From contig JAKLKU010000006.1 of the NCBI GenBank assembly GCA_023150475.1, positions 62,001 to 126,000 on the forward strand: a stretch of DNA of 64,000 nucleotides, in the 5' to 3' direction. The position numbers were made by a program, and so were the translations under genes. Below the pieces are notes generated by a model. That model saw nothing but the letters and a program-made list of their open reading frames with translations. It did not search any database and was not told the DNA's origin. This document shows, piece after piece, positions 1 through 7,988 of this stretch. The DNA is from Planctomycetota bacterium. GTDB taxonomy: Bacteria; Planctomycetota; UBA1135; GCA-002686595. The first letter of the stretch is position 1. Each line of letters begins with the position of its first letter.

Positions 1-1
1 C

Positions 2-1291
2 TCCGCGGAGCAACTCGCGGGGCTGCCGGCGACCGAAAGCACGTACCACGCCGACGACTCGACGGCGATCGAGCTCGAGACGCGCGTCGTGCGGCTCTTC
101 CAGGCCGCGGGCCAGAAGGACCGACTCGTCGTCGAGGAAAGTCCCTTCTACGCCGAGAGCGGCGGCCAAGTGGGCGACGCGGGCCGCATCGAGTCCGCCG
201 ACGGAGCGTTCGTGTTCGTCGTCGAGGACACGAAGAAGATCGGCGAAGTGATCGTCCACGTCGGCGAGGCGAAGGGCGTCGCGCAACCGGGGCTCGACGT
301 GCTCGCGCGCGTCGATGCCGAGCGCCGCGCGGCGACGCGCGCGCACCACACGGCGACGCACCTCCTGCACAAGGCGCTGCGCACGGTGCTCGGCGCGCAC
401 GTGACGCAGCAAGGTTCGTACGTCGGCCCCGATCGCTTGCGTTTCGACTTGTCGCATCCGAAGGCGTTGACCGCGGAAGAGCTCGAGCGCATCGAGCGGC
501 TGGTCAACCAGGAGATCGCGCGCAACGCGCGCGTCTGCACGTCGGTCGAGAACCTGAACGACGCGAAGGCGCGCGGCGTGATGGCGCTCTTCAGCGAGAA
601 GTACGCCGATCGTGTGCGCGTCGTCGCCGTCGGCGATTTCTCGGCCGAGTTGTGCGGCGGCACGCACGTCAGCGCCGCTGGCGACATCGGCGCGTTCGTG
701 ATCGTCTCCGAACGAGCGTTGCAAGCCGGCGTGCGCCGCGTGGAGGCGCTCGCTCGCGACCGCGCCGTCGAGTACGTGCAGACGCAACGGCGCACGCTCG
801 AAGGCGCCGCGCGGGCGCTCAAGACGAGCCCCGACGAACTTTCGGCGCGCATCGAACAGCTCCAGAAGGAAGTGAAGGAGCTGAAGAAGAAGGGCGAGAA
901 GAGCGCCGTGGCCGACGTCGACGCGGCGTTCGACAAGCTCAAGGCCGCGCGCGCGGTGCGCGGGGGCGTCGCGTGCTGCGTGCTCGACTTCGCGGAGCTC
1001 GACACCGCGGCCCTGCGCGAGCTCGGCGATCGCGCGCGCTCGCTCGGCGGCGACCAAGCGTTGGTCCTCTTCGGCCGCGCCGAAGGCCGCGTGCCGTTCC
1101 TGATCGCCTTCGAAGGCGACACGGTGAAGCGCGGGCTCAAGGCGGGTGAGCTCGCCGGGAAGATCTCCGCGATCCTCGGCGGCGGCGGCGGCGGAAAACC
1201 CGCGCTCGCCCAAGGCCAAGGCCTCGACCCGGCGAAAGTCGGCGAGGCGCGAGCCGCGGCGGAGGCCTATCTGGCGGAGGCGCTCGGCTGA
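2..1291 (+). CDS. alaS: alanyl-tRNA synthetase, C-terminal part (5' end outside window)
   Basis: Attaches alanine to tRNA-Ala in the cytosol and hydrolyses mischarged Ser/Gly-tRNA-Ala. The reading frame is open from base 2, so the gene enters from the left and its N-terminal catalytic domain is missing; 429 residues remain. Visible are the editing-domain entry ESPFYAESGGQVGD, the zinc-binding HTATHLLH motif (about fragment residues 116-123) and its partner CGGTH (about 218-222). These are followed by a Lys/Glu-rich coiled coil and the C-Ala domain ending in a run of glycines, the GQGLDP segment and a helical tail. All editing-site residues normally seen in AlaS are kept. It ends 9 bases before the -35 box of the next promoter, so it is probably a separate transcription unit from rpmF. 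Identification is secure. Confidence 0.97.
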   Translation, partial: SAEQLAGLPATESTYHADDSTAIELETRVVRLFQAAGQKDRLVVEESPFYAESGGQVGDAGRIESADGAFVFVVEDTKKIGEVIVHVGEAKGVAQPGLDVLARVDAERRAATRAHHTATHLLHKALRTVLGAHVTQQGSYVGPDRLRFDLSHPKALTAEELERIERLVNQEIARNARVCTSVENLNDAKARGVMALFSEKYADRVRVVAVGDFSAELCGGTHVSAAGDIGAFVIVSERALQAGVRRVEALARDRAVEYVQTQRRTLEGAARALKTSPDELSARIEQLQKEVKELKKKGEKSAVADVDAAFDKLKAARAVRGGVACCVLDFAELDTAALRELGDRARSLGGDQALVLFGRAEGRVPFLIAFEGDTVKRGLKAGELAGKISAILGGGGGGKPALAQGQGLDPAKVGEARAAAEAYLAEALG

Positions 1292-1300
1292 TCCGCCGCG

Positions 1301-1329
1301 TTGACACCCCCCGAACCCCCGGCTAGCAT
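1301..1329 (+). promoter_or_regulatory. sigma70-type promoter for rpmF-plsX-fab
   Basis: TTGACA (1301-1306), a 17-base spacer and TAGCAT (1324-1329) lie between the alaS stop and the rpmF start. The -35 box is a perfect consensus match. The expected start site near 1336 leaves a leader of about 48 bases before rpmF. It is the best housekeeping-type promoter I found in the window. Confidence 0.75.
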
Positions 1330-1383
1330 CCCGCGCTTTCGGCCGCCTTCACGCGGCTCTTCCGACCCGCGAGAACGACCGCC

Positions 1384-1590
1384 ATGCCCAACCCGAAACG
1401 ACGCCACTCGAACCAGCGCACGCGCCTGCGCCGGACCCACTACAAGATCAAGGCGTACGCCCCGAACCACTGCAGCCGTTGCGGGGCCGCCGTGCGCTCG
1501 CACCGCGTGTGCGACAACTGCGGCTACTACGGCTTCTCGAAGGGCGGCGAGAAGAAGGGCAACGACATCCTGCAGAAGGAAGTCTTCTAG
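1384..1590 (+). CDS. rpmF: 50S ribosomal protein L32
   Basis: Small structural protein of the large ribosomal subunit, 68 residues, a normal length for L32. The N-terminus MPNPKRRHSNQRTRLRRTH is typical of the family. Four cysteines (C30, C33, C43, C46) form the zinc ribbon of the zinc-binding (C+) form of L32; the second pair is in CDNCGYYG. It is the first gene after the 1301-1329 promoter and precedes plsX, a coupling of ribosome and membrane-lipid genes found widely in bacteria. A strong hairpin 9 bases past the stop may reduce read-through into plsX. Confidence 0.97.
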   Translation: MPNPKRRHSNQRTRLRRTHYKIKAYAPNHCSRCGAAVRSHRVCDNCGYYGFSKGGEKKGNDILQKEVF

Positions 1591-1598
1591 GTTCGGCC

Positions 1599-1619
1599 GC
1601 GGCGGCTCTGCGCCGCCGC
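1599..1619 (+). terminator. hairpin between rpmF and plsX
   Basis: GCGGCGGC (1599-1606) pairs perfectly with GCCGCCGC (1612-1619) around a 5-base loop, 9 bases past the rpmF stop. There is no T-tract, so it may be a partial terminator, an mRNA-stability element or a processing site rather than a classical intrinsic terminator. Confidence 0.4.
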
Positions 1620-1791
1620 ACCGGGCCCAGGCCCCTCGCGCCCCGGCTGCCCCTTCGGTTCGTCCGCTGTCGGGCCGCCTCGTTCGAACGCCTGCTTGTG
1701 AACCGTCGACCCGCGACTCCGGCACGCGCGTCGCACGCCGAGTGACCTGCCTCTCGCCGGAAGCCCTCGCGCACCCTTCTGCGGAGCCACC

Positions 1792-2802
1792 ATGGTTGTG
1801 TCGCGTATCGCGCTCGACGTGATGGGGGGCGACCGAGCCCCCGAAGCCATCCTCGACGGAGCCCTGCTGTCCGTTTCGCCGCGGGCGAAGCACCGCATCG
1901 AACCCTCTCGACTCGTCCTCGTCGGCGACAAGGCCGTGATCGAAGCGGGCCTCGCGTCGCGCGGCGGCAACCCGGGCTTCGACATCGTCCATGCGAGCCA
2001 GGTGATCGGCATGGGCGAGTCGCCGGCGACGGCGCTGCGCGCGAAGCCCGATTCTTCGATCAGCGTGTCGATGGCGCTCGTGAAGAAGGGCGTCGTCGGC
2101 GCCGCGGTCAGCATGGGGAACACCGGCGCGATGGTCGGCGGCGCGACGCTGCTCCTCGGCACGCTCGAGGGCGTGAAACGCCCCGGCATCGCCGTCGCGG
2201 CGAACCTGACCGGCAAGCCGGTGACGATCCTCGACATGGGCGCCAACACGGCGCCCAAGGCGCAGCACCTGATCCAGTACGGCCTGATGGGCGCGGTCTA
2301 CGCCAAGGACTGCTTGGGCGTCGAGAACCCGCGCGTCGGCCTGCTCAACATCGGCGAAGAAGAAGGCAAGGGCACCGATCTGTTGAAGGAGGCCTATCCG
2401 CTCTTCAAGGCGAGCGGCCAGAACTTCGTCGGCAACATCGAAGGCCACGACATCTTCCGCCAAGCGGCCGACGTCGTGGTCACCGACGGCTTCACGGGCA
2501 ACGTCGTGCTGAAGCTGATGGAGGGCCTCTCCGCGTTCATGCTGCAGCTCGTGCTCGGCGAACTGAAGTCGCACGGAGCGGACTGGGCCGGCGAGGCGTT
2601 GGCGCACGTCAAACAACGCGTCGACTACGCGGAATACGGCGGCGCGTTGCTGCTCGGCGTCCAAGGGATCGTCGTGATCGGGCACGGTCGTTCGGACGCG
2701 ACGGCGGTTTCGAACGCGATCGGCCAAGGCGCGCGAGCCCTCGACGCGCGCGTCAACGACCACATCGTCGCGGGACTCGCGGAAGCCGGCGCTCGGGCGT
2801 GA
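1792..2802 (+). CDS. plsX: phosphate acyltransferase PlsX
   Basis: Converts acyl-ACP and phosphate to acyl-phosphate, the acyl donor for PlsY in the first step of phospholipid synthesis; a peripheral membrane enzyme. The 336-residue length is standard. The N-terminal ALDVMGGDRAPEAI, the central SMGNTGAMVGGA and the LDMGANTAPKAQHLIQYG segment are hallmarks of the family. The ATG at 1792 is chosen because the conserved N-terminal strand begins a few residues later. A 201-base gap with a hairpin separates it from rpmF, and fabH follows 133 bases downstream, the usual plsX-fabH order. Identification is secure. Confidence 0.97.
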   Translation: MVVSRIALDVMGGDRAPEAILDGALLSVSPRAKHRIEPSRLVLVGDKAVIEAGLASRGGNPGFDIVHASQVIGMGESPATALRAKPDSSISVSMALVKKGVVGAAVSMGNTGAMVGGATLLLGTLEGVKRPGIAVAANLTGKPVTILDMGANTAPKAQHLIQYGLMGAVYAKDCLGVENPRVGLLNIGEEEGKGTDLLKEAYPLFKASGQNFVGNIEGHDIFRQAADVVVTDGFTGNVVLKLMEGLSAFMLQLVLGELKSHGADWAGEALAHVKQRVDYAEYGGALLLGVQGIVVIGHGRSDATAVSNAIGQGARALDARVNDHIVAGLAEAGARA

Positions 2803-2935
2803 GGCTCGAAGCGCGGGGCGACTTCGCTACCATGACCGCGGAGGACGGAGCGCTCGACCGCGCGCTGCGCGGCGCGGACGGTCGTACTCGCCGAGTCGCA
2901 TCGATCCCTGAGAGATTGCGTTGGAAGGAGCCGCT

Positions 2936-3925
2936 ATGACCCTGCGCGTGCCCGTCGGCATCGCCGGCACGGGAGCCTGCATGCCCGACCGCGTGGTGAC
3001 GAACCACGACTTCGAGAAGCTCGTGGACACCTCCGACGAGTGGATCCAGCAGCGCACCGGCATCAAGGAACGGCGCTTCATCTCGGAGAACGAGTGCACG
3101 AGCGATCTGTGCGTCAAGGCGGCCGAACGCGCTCTCGAGTCCGCCGGCCTGAAGGCGAGCGAACTCGATCTCGTGCTCACCGGCACGCTGACACCCGACT
3201 ACCTGCTGCCCGGCGTCTCCTGCCTGGTGCAGGATCGCATCGGCGCGAAGCACGCCGGCGCATTCGACTGCAGCGCGGCGTGCACGGGCTTCTTGACCGC
3301 GCTGAGCATCGGTGAAGCGTTCGTCGGATCCGGTCGCGCGAAGAACGTCCTGGTGCTCGGCGCGGAAGCGTTGTCTCGCTACCTCGACCTCAAGGACCGC
3401 ACGTCGTGCATCATCTTCGGCGACGGCGCCGGCGCGGTGGTCCTGCGGCCGTGGGAGCAGTGTCGGACCGGCGAAGTCCTGAAGACGACGCTCGGGGCGG
3501 ACGGCTCGGGCTTCGAGTTCATCCACATGAAGGGCGGCGGCGCGAAACAGCCGCCGACCGCGGAAAGCGTCGCGCGCGGCGACCACTTCATCCGCATGCG
3601 CGGTCGCGAAGTGTTCCGTTTCGCCGTCACGAAGATGGCGGACCTGATCGTCGAGATGGCCGAAGGCCACTCGTACGAGGAGATCGGGTTGATCGTCCCG
3701 CACCAAGTGAACGCGCGGATCATCGAAGCGGCGATGGAGCGCGTCGGCTGGCCGCTCGACAAGGTCTTCATCAACATCGACAAGTACGGCAACACGTCCG
3801 CGGCGACCGTGCCGGTCGCACTCGACGAAGCGCGCCGCGCGGGCCGGCTCTTGCCGGGCAAGCTCGTGATCTCGGTCGCTTTCGGCGCCGGACTGACTTG
3901 GGGCGGCACGCTGATCCGCTGGTGA
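2936..3925 (+). CDS. fabH: 3-oxoacyl-ACP synthase III (KAS III)
   Basis: Starts fatty-acid synthesis by condensing acetyl-CoA (or another short acyl-CoA) with malonyl-ACP. The protein has 329 residues. The catalytic triad is visible: Cys116 in CSAACTGF, His256 in VPHQVNARI and Asn286 in KYGNTSAA. The start is set at ATG 2936 because a strong Shine-Dalgarno GGAAGGAG (2923-2930) lies five bases upstream; an in-frame TTG at 2921 overlaps that site and is less likely. The thiolase-fold glycine motifs and the C-terminal SVAFGAGLTWGGTLIRW are intact. It sits between plsX and fabD as in many bacteria. Confidence 0.97.
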   Translation: MTLRVPVGIAGTGACMPDRVVTNHDFEKLVDTSDEWIQQRTGIKERRFISENECTSDLCVKAAERALESAGLKASELDLVLTGTLTPDYLLPGVSCLVQDRIGAKHAGAFDCSAACTGFLTALSIGEAFVGSGRAKNVLVLGAEALSRYLDLKDRTSCIIFGDGAGAVVLRPWEQCRTGEVLKTTLGADGSGFEFIHMKGGGAKQPPTAESVARGDHFIRMRGREVFRFAVTKMADLIVEMAEGHSYEEIGLIVPHQVNARIIEAAMERVGWPLDKVFINIDKYGNTSAATVPVALDEARRAGRLLPGKLVISVAFGAGLTWGGTLIRW

Positions 3926-4030
3926 CGACGAACGCGCCGGTCGTGTGCGTTTCGCCCGTCGCGTGCGACGCGGCGGGCGCAGACTCGCGACCGCGCGAAG
4001 ACCCACTCTCCAACTTCGGAGCGCAAGACG

Positions 4031-4948
4031 ATGAGTGAAGGCGTGCTCTTCCCCGGTCAAGGGGCCCAGTTCGAAGGCATGGGACGCGATTGGTGCGAAG
4101 CGTTCCCGACCGCTCGCGAGACGTTCGCGCGCGCGAGCCGCGTGCTCGGTTTCTCGCTCGAGGACGCGTGCTGGTCGGAGGGCGAAGAAGTGAACCGCAC
4201 CGACGTCGCGCAGCCCGGGATCTTCGTGACGAGCGCGGCGATCGTGAACGTGCTCGTCGAGCGCGGCTACCCGCCGACGACCGCGGCGTTGACCGCCGGG
4301 CTCTCGCTCGGCGAGTACACGGCGTTGTGGTTCGCGGGAAGCCTCGAGTTCGACGACGCCGTGCGCCTGGTGCGCTTGCGCGGCGAAGCGATGCAGGACG
4401 CCAGCGAGAAGATCCCGAGCTCGATGACGAGCTTGATGGGCGCGACGGAGGAACAAGCGTTCGCGCTCGCCGCCGTCGGCGCGACGAAGGGCATCTGCTC
4501 GGTGGCGAACCTCAACGCGCCGGGCCAGATCGTCGTCGCGGGCGAACTCGCGGCGCTCGACGCGCTCGAAGCCGCGGCGAAGGACCACGGAGTTCGCCGC
4601 ACGCGCCGGCTCGTCGTCGCCGGCGGCTTCCACAGCGAGTGCATGCGGCCCGCGGCCGATCGACTGGCGCGCGCGCTGTCGGAAGTGACGATCCGCGCAC
4701 CGCGCGTTCCGTTCCTGACCAACGTCACCGGAGAAACCGAGCACGATCCGGCGCGGATCCGCGCGAACCTCGCGCAGCAGGTGTGCGCGCCGGTGCGCTG
4801 GGAGCAGAGCATGCGCAACGCGATCTCGCGTGGTGTGACGCGCTTCCTCGAGCCCGGTCCGGGCAAAGTGCTCGCCGGTCTGCTCGGCAAGATCGCGCCG
4901 GAAGCGACGGTGCGCTCCGCGGCGACGCCCGCCGAGCTTTCGGCGTGA
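4031..4948 (+). CDS. fabD: malonyl-CoA:ACP transacylase
   Basis: Transfers malonyl groups from CoA to acyl carrier protein for chain elongation. Length 305 residues, normal for FabD. The N-terminal LFPGQGAQ motif is intact, Ser92 sits in the nucleophile elbow and His201 in the second catalytic motif GGFHS. The elbow reads GLSLG where most FabD proteins have GHSLG, so the residue before the serine is Leu91 instead of His; the serine-histidine pair itself is retained. The ATG at 4031 places the PGQGAQ motif at the usual distance from the N-terminus. fabG lies downstream after a 109-base gap containing a hairpin. Confidence 0.95.
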   Translation: MSEGVLFPGQGAQFEGMGRDWCEAFPTARETFARASRVLGFSLEDACWSEGEEVNRTDVAQPGIFVTSAAIVNVLVERGYPPTTAALTAGLSLGEYTALWFAGSLEFDDAVRLVRLRGEAMQDASEKIPSSMTSLMGATEEQAFALAAVGATKGICSVANLNAPGQIVVAGELAALDALEAAAKDHGVRRTRRLVVAGGFHSECMRPAADRLARALSEVTIRAPRVPFLTNVTGETEHDPARIRANLAQQVCAPVRWEQSMRNAISRGVTRFLEPGPGKVLAGLLGKIAPEATVRSAATPAELSA

Positions 4949-4968
4949 CGCGAGCGCGCGGCGCGCGT

Positions 4969-4984
4969 GGGCCTTCCAAGGCCC
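4969..4984 (+). terminator. short perfect hairpin after fabD
   Basis: GGGCCTTCCAAGGCCC is a perfect inverted repeat 20 bases past the fabD stop. It is short, has no T-tract and lies inside the fab cluster, so a weak attenuator or mRNA-stability role is as likely as termination. Confidence 0.3.
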
Positions 4985-5057
4985 GCCGCAGGCTCGAAAC
5001 TGCTTGCAAAGCCAACGTGCCCGCGCTCGAATCCACACCCTTTCCGGCCCCGCGAGC

Positions 5058-5831
5058 TTGACCCAAGCCCCCTCCAACTCCCCGTCGCTCGAGCGCCATC
5101 TCGAGGGCCGCGTCGCCCTCGTGACGGGCGCTTCACGCGGCATCGGGCGCGCGATCGCACTGCGTCTCGCCGCGCGCGGCGCGAAGGTCGCGTGCGTCGC
5201 GACCAGCGCCGAGCGAGCCAAGGCGACCGCCGACGAGTGCGCGGCTCACGGCGTCAAGGCGTCGGCCTTCGGGGTCGACGCGGCGCGGACCACCGCCGTC
5301 GGCGAGCTCGTGAACCAAGTCGTCTCCGAGTTCGGCGGGCTCGACGTGCTCGTCAACAACGCGGGCATCACGCGCGACCAACTCATCCTGCGCATGAGCG
5401 AGGACGAGTTCGATCAAGTGATCGCGACGAACCTCAAGGGCGCGTGGAACTTCTGCCGCGCGGCGACCCGCACGCTGATGAAGTCGCGCGGTCGCATCGT
5501 CAACATCTCGTCGGTCGTCGGCCTCACCGGCAACGCCGGCCAATCGAACTACGCGGCGAGCAAGGCGGGCCTGATCGGGCTCACGCGCTCCCTCGCGAAG
5601 GAACTCGCGTCGCGCGGCGTGTGCGTCAACGCCGTCGCGCCGGGATTCATCGAGACCGACATGACCGCCGCGCTCGACGAGAAGGCGCGCGCGGCGCTGC
5701 TCGAGTCCATTCCGCTCAACCGCATCGGCACGCCGGAGGAGATCGCACTCGCGGTCGACTTCCTGGTCGGACCGGGCGGCGCCTACGTCACCGGCCAGAC
5801 CCTGGTCGTCGATGGTGGGCTCTCGATCTAG
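5058..5831 (+). CDS. fabG: 3-oxoacyl-ACP reductase
   Basis: NADPH-dependent reductase of the elongation cycle, a short-chain dehydrogenase. Counted from TTG 5058 it has 257 residues. It shows the cofactor motif TGASRGIG (23-30), NNAG (100-103), Asn125, and the catalytic Ser152, Tyr165 and Lys169 (ISSVVG ... SNYAASK), ending in the family-typical VVDGGLSI. No ATG lies at a sensible place. TTG 5058 gives a short leader [18 protein letters not shown] before the first strand; an upstream TTG at 5004 would add 18 residues. The fabG stop lies 34 bases before acpP. Confidence 0.95.
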   Translation: MTQAPSNSPSLERHLEGRVALVTGASRGIGRAIALRLAARGAKVACVATSAERAKATADECAAHGVKASAFGVDAARTTAVGELVNQVVSEFGGLDVLVNNAGITRDQLILRMSEDEFDQVIATNLKGAWNFCRAATRTLMKSRGRIVNISSVVGLTGNAGQSNYAASKAGLIGLTRSLAKELASRGVCVNAVAPGFIETDMTAALDEKARAALLESIPLNRIGTPEEIALAVDFLVGPGGAYVTGQTLVVDGGLSI

Positions 5832-5865
5832 CCAAGGACCCCGTCATTCCCCTGGAGGCATCAAC

Positions 5866-6105
5866 GTGACCAATCCGTCCGTCGAGGAACGCGTGATCAA
5901 GATCGTCTGCGATCAGATGGGCACCACGCCCGACAAGATCACGCCGGAGACATCCTTCATCAACGACCTCGGTGCCGACTCGCTCGACACCGTGGAGCTC
6001 GTGATGGAGTTCGAGGACGAGTTCGAGATCTCGATCCCGGATGAAGACGCGGAGAAGATCCAGTCGGTCGGCGACGCGATCAAGTACATCAAGTCGAAGA
6101 GCTGA
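5866..6105 (+). CDS. acpP: acyl carrier protein
   Basis: Carries growing acyl chains on a 4'-phosphopantetheine arm. From GTG 5866 the protein has 79 residues, the standard size. A TGGAGG ribosome site about 8 bases upstream supports this start over the in-frame ATG at 5812, which lies inside fabG. The attachment serine is Ser39 in [19 protein letters not shown], and the acidic helix II that docks fatty-acid enzymes is intact. It lies between fabG and fabF, the usual position. The 114-base spacer to fabF is rich in inverted repeats. Confidence 0.97.
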   Translation: MTNPSVEERVIKIVCDQMGTTPDKITPETSFINDLGADSLDTVELVMEFEDEFEISIPDEDAEKIQSVGDAIKYIKSKS

Positions 6106-6106
6106 G

Positions 6107-6190
6107 CGGTTCGGCGACGGCCGGTCGCGTCGGGTGAGGCGCTCTCGTCGCCGCCCCGCGGCCGGGTTCGAGTCGCCGGCTCACGAACCG
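6107..6190 (+). other. structured acpP-fabF spacer
   Basis: Nested inverted repeats fill the spacer. CGGTTCG (6107-6113) pairs with CGAACCG (6184-6190), the adjacent GCGAC (6114-6118) pairs with GTCGC (6172-6176), and a CGGCCG palindrome recurs inside near 6118 and 6159. The structure begins two bases past the acpP stop and ends 30 bases before fabF. It could separate acpP from fabF expression by partial termination or 3'-end stabilisation. No T-tract is seen. Confidence 0.4.
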
Positions 6191-6219
6191 TCGTTCAAGC
6201 CCCAAGCCAAGGTGCCCAC

Positions 6220-7461
6220 ATGCGTCGCGTGGTGATCACGGGTCTCGGCACGATCAATCCGCTCGGCAACGACGTGGAGACGACGTTCCGTCGGATGTTG
6301 AACGGCGAGAACGGCATCGGCCCGATCACCAGTTTCGACACCAAGGACTACGCCGTGCACTTCGCCGGTGTCGTCCAGTTCGATCCGGCGCCGCACTTCT
6401 CGGTGCCGGACCTGCGCAAGCTCGACCCGTTCACGCTCTGGGCGCTCGTCGCGACGCGCGAGGCGCTGCGCGACGCCGGCCTCGATCCGAAGAATGAAAC
6501 CGAGGAAGCTCGCGAGCGCTACGGCGCGATCGTCGCGACGGGCATCGGTGGCATCACCGGCATCGAGGAGCAGTTCCTCGGCCTGCTCGAGAAGGGCCCG
6601 CGTCGTGTCAGCCCGCACTTCATCCCGCGCATCATGGCGAACGCCGTCGCGGGACAGATCTCGATCGAGAACGGGCTGCTCGGCACGTGCTTCACGACGT
6701 CGAGTGCCTGCGCGTCCGCGGGCCACGCGATCGGGATGGCCTGGCGCGCGATCCAGTGGGGCGACTGCGACGTCGTCGTCACCGGCGGCGCGGAATCCGC
6801 GACGACGCGGCTCGGGCTCGCCGGTTTCTGCTCGGCGCGCGCGCTGTCGACGCGCAACGACGATCCGTCGGCGGCGTCCCGGCCGTTCGACAAGGATCGC
6901 GACGGCTTCGTGATGGGCGAAGGCTGCGGCATCCTGGTCTTCGAGGAGTACGAGCGCGCCAAGAAGCGCGGCGCGAAGATCTACGCCGAGGTCAAGGGCT
7001 ACGGCTCGACCGACGACGCGTACCACATCACGGCCCCGCAAGAGGACGGCAAAGGGCCGGCCCGAGCGATCCGTGAGGCGCTGCGCCACGCGCGCCTCGA
7101 TCCGTCGGCGATCGACTACGTCAACGCGCACGGGACGAGCACCGAGTTCAACGACGCGACCGAGACGAAGGCCGTGAAGATGGCGCTCGGCGAGCGCGCC
7201 TACAAGATCTCGATGTCGTCGACCAAGTCGATGGTCGGGCACCTGCTCGGCGCGTCGGCGGCGATCGAACTCGTGGCGACCGCGCTCTCCGTGCAGCGCA
7301 ATGTCGTGCACCCGACGCGCAACTGGACGACCCGCGATCCCGCTTGCGACCTCGACTACGTCCCCGGCTCGGCGCGCGAGCTCGTCGTGCGCAACGCGAT
7401 CTCGAACTCGCTCGGGTTCGGCGGGCACAACGTCTGCATCTGCGTCGGAAAGCCCGACTGA
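6220..7461 (+). CDS. fabF: 3-oxoacyl-ACP synthase II (KAS II)
   Basis: Condenses malonyl-ACP with growing acyl-ACP during elongation. The 413-residue length matches the family. The catalytic Cys164 is in TTSSACASAGHAIG, His304 in NAHGTST and His341 in KSMVGHLLGASAAIE; the C-terminal NSLGFGGHNVCI is typical. ATG 6220 begins the conserved MRRVVITGLG strand directly. It is the last gene of the fab cluster; a promoter-like element and two tandem hairpins follow before the next gene. Confidence 0.97.
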   Translation: MRRVVITGLGTINPLGNDVETTFRRMLNGENGIGPITSFDTKDYAVHFAGVVQFDPAPHFSVPDLRKLDPFTLWALVATREALRDAGLDPKNETEEARERYGAIVATGIGGITGIEEQFLGLLEKGPRRVSPHFIPRIMANAVAGQISIENGLLGTCFTTSSACASAGHAIGMAWRAIQWGDCDVVVTGGAESATTRLGLAGFCSARALSTRNDDPSAASRPFDKDRDGFVMGEGCGILVFEEYERAKKRGAKIYAEVKGYGSTDDAYHITAPQEDGKGPARAIREALRHARLDPSAIDYVNAHGTSTEFNDATETKAVKMALGERAYKISMSSTKSMVGHLLGASAAIELVATALSVQRNVVHPTRNWTTRDPACDLDYVPGSARELVVRNAISNSLGFGGHNVCICVGKPD

Positions 7462-7478
7462 GTGCGGCTTTCGGCGCA

Positions 7479-7507
7479 TTCGAGCCCCGAGTAGAATTCC
7501 CTACGTT
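7479..7507 (+). promoter_or_regulatory. candidate promoter upstream of the 116-residue protein gene
   Basis: TTCGAG (7479-7484), 17 bases, TACGTT (7502-7507). The -10 box matches those proposed upstream of the MaoC gene and sdhC. An alternative -10, TAGAAT (7492-7497), overlaps it. The -35 match is weak. Confidence 0.3.
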
Positions 7508-7560
7508 CTCTCCCGCCGCCGGGCGCCGCGTGCGCACCGCCGCGGCGATCACCCTGACAA

Positions 7561-7597
7561 GGCCCCGCCGGGGCCTGAGACGCCCCAAGACGGGGCG
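7561..7597 (+). terminator. two tandem hairpins in the leader of the next gene
   Basis: GGCCCC/GGGGCC (7561-7575, 3-base loop) is followed six bases later by CGCCCC/GGGGCG (7581-7597, loop about 5). The second stem ends in the purine stretch GGGGCGGAG that would serve as ribosome site for the GTG at 7609, so the structure could mask translation as well as act on transcription. Confidence 0.4.
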
Positions 7598-7608
7598 GAG
7601 TCGTCACC

Positions 7609-7959
7609 GTGCAGAAGAAGTTCCAAGACCTCCTCCACCAGTACAAGCTCCAAGTCTTCCACAACGAGCACGACCAGAAGAGCGTCGAGGACCTGACGAA
7701 GGAGTGCTTGCACGTCACCGACGAAGTGCTGCACCAGAAGTTCCACTACCACTTCCACAAGCTGGCCGATGCCAACCGCGCGGAGATCATCAACATGATC
7801 AACAACTACACGCGCGAAGCCATCCTGCCGCAGGTCGTCGAGAAGCTCGTCATGCGCCAGATCAAGCTCGAGAAGCGCATGCAGTTGATGATGGAGTTCA
7901 ACCAGAAGTTGCTCGAGCTCCTCTCGGAAGAGCGCTCGCCCGAGAAGGTCGGGCGCTGA
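7609..7959 (+). CDS. small helical protein of unknown function
   Basis: I do not recognise this 116-residue protein. It is almost entirely predicted helix, rich in His, Gln, Lys and Glu, with many hydrophobic heptads and no signal peptide or membrane segment. A His-rich stretch (HQKFHYHFHKLAD, about residues 44-56) could bind metal but shows no known motif. The start is GTG 7609 behind the purine-rich GGGGCGGAG. It has its own leader with two hairpins and a promoter-like element, suggesting separate control from fabF. The dehydrogenase gene starts 29 bases downstream. Coding potential is supported by amino-acid composition unlike the surrounding alternative frames, with few Arg/Ala/Gly runs. 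Confidence 0.75.
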   Translation: MQKKFQDLLHQYKLQVFHNEHDQKSVEDLTKECLHVTDEVLHQKFHYHFHKLADANRAEIINMINNYTREAILPQVVEKLVMRQIKLEKRMQLMMEFNQKLLELLSEERSPEKVGR

Positions 7960-7988
7960 ACGCGGCCGCTCGGTAGCGTCGAACCACC

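Noticed and set aside
2921-2935. TTG 2921 as fabH start
   Set aside because: It lies within the Shine-Dalgarno region of ATG 2936 and would add five non-conserved residues.
2753-5221. An 822-codon open frame on the minus strand across plsX-fabH-fabD
   Set aside because: Antisense to well-conserved fab genes; Arg/Ala/Gly-rich composition typical of shadows in GC-rich DNA; no recognisable domain.
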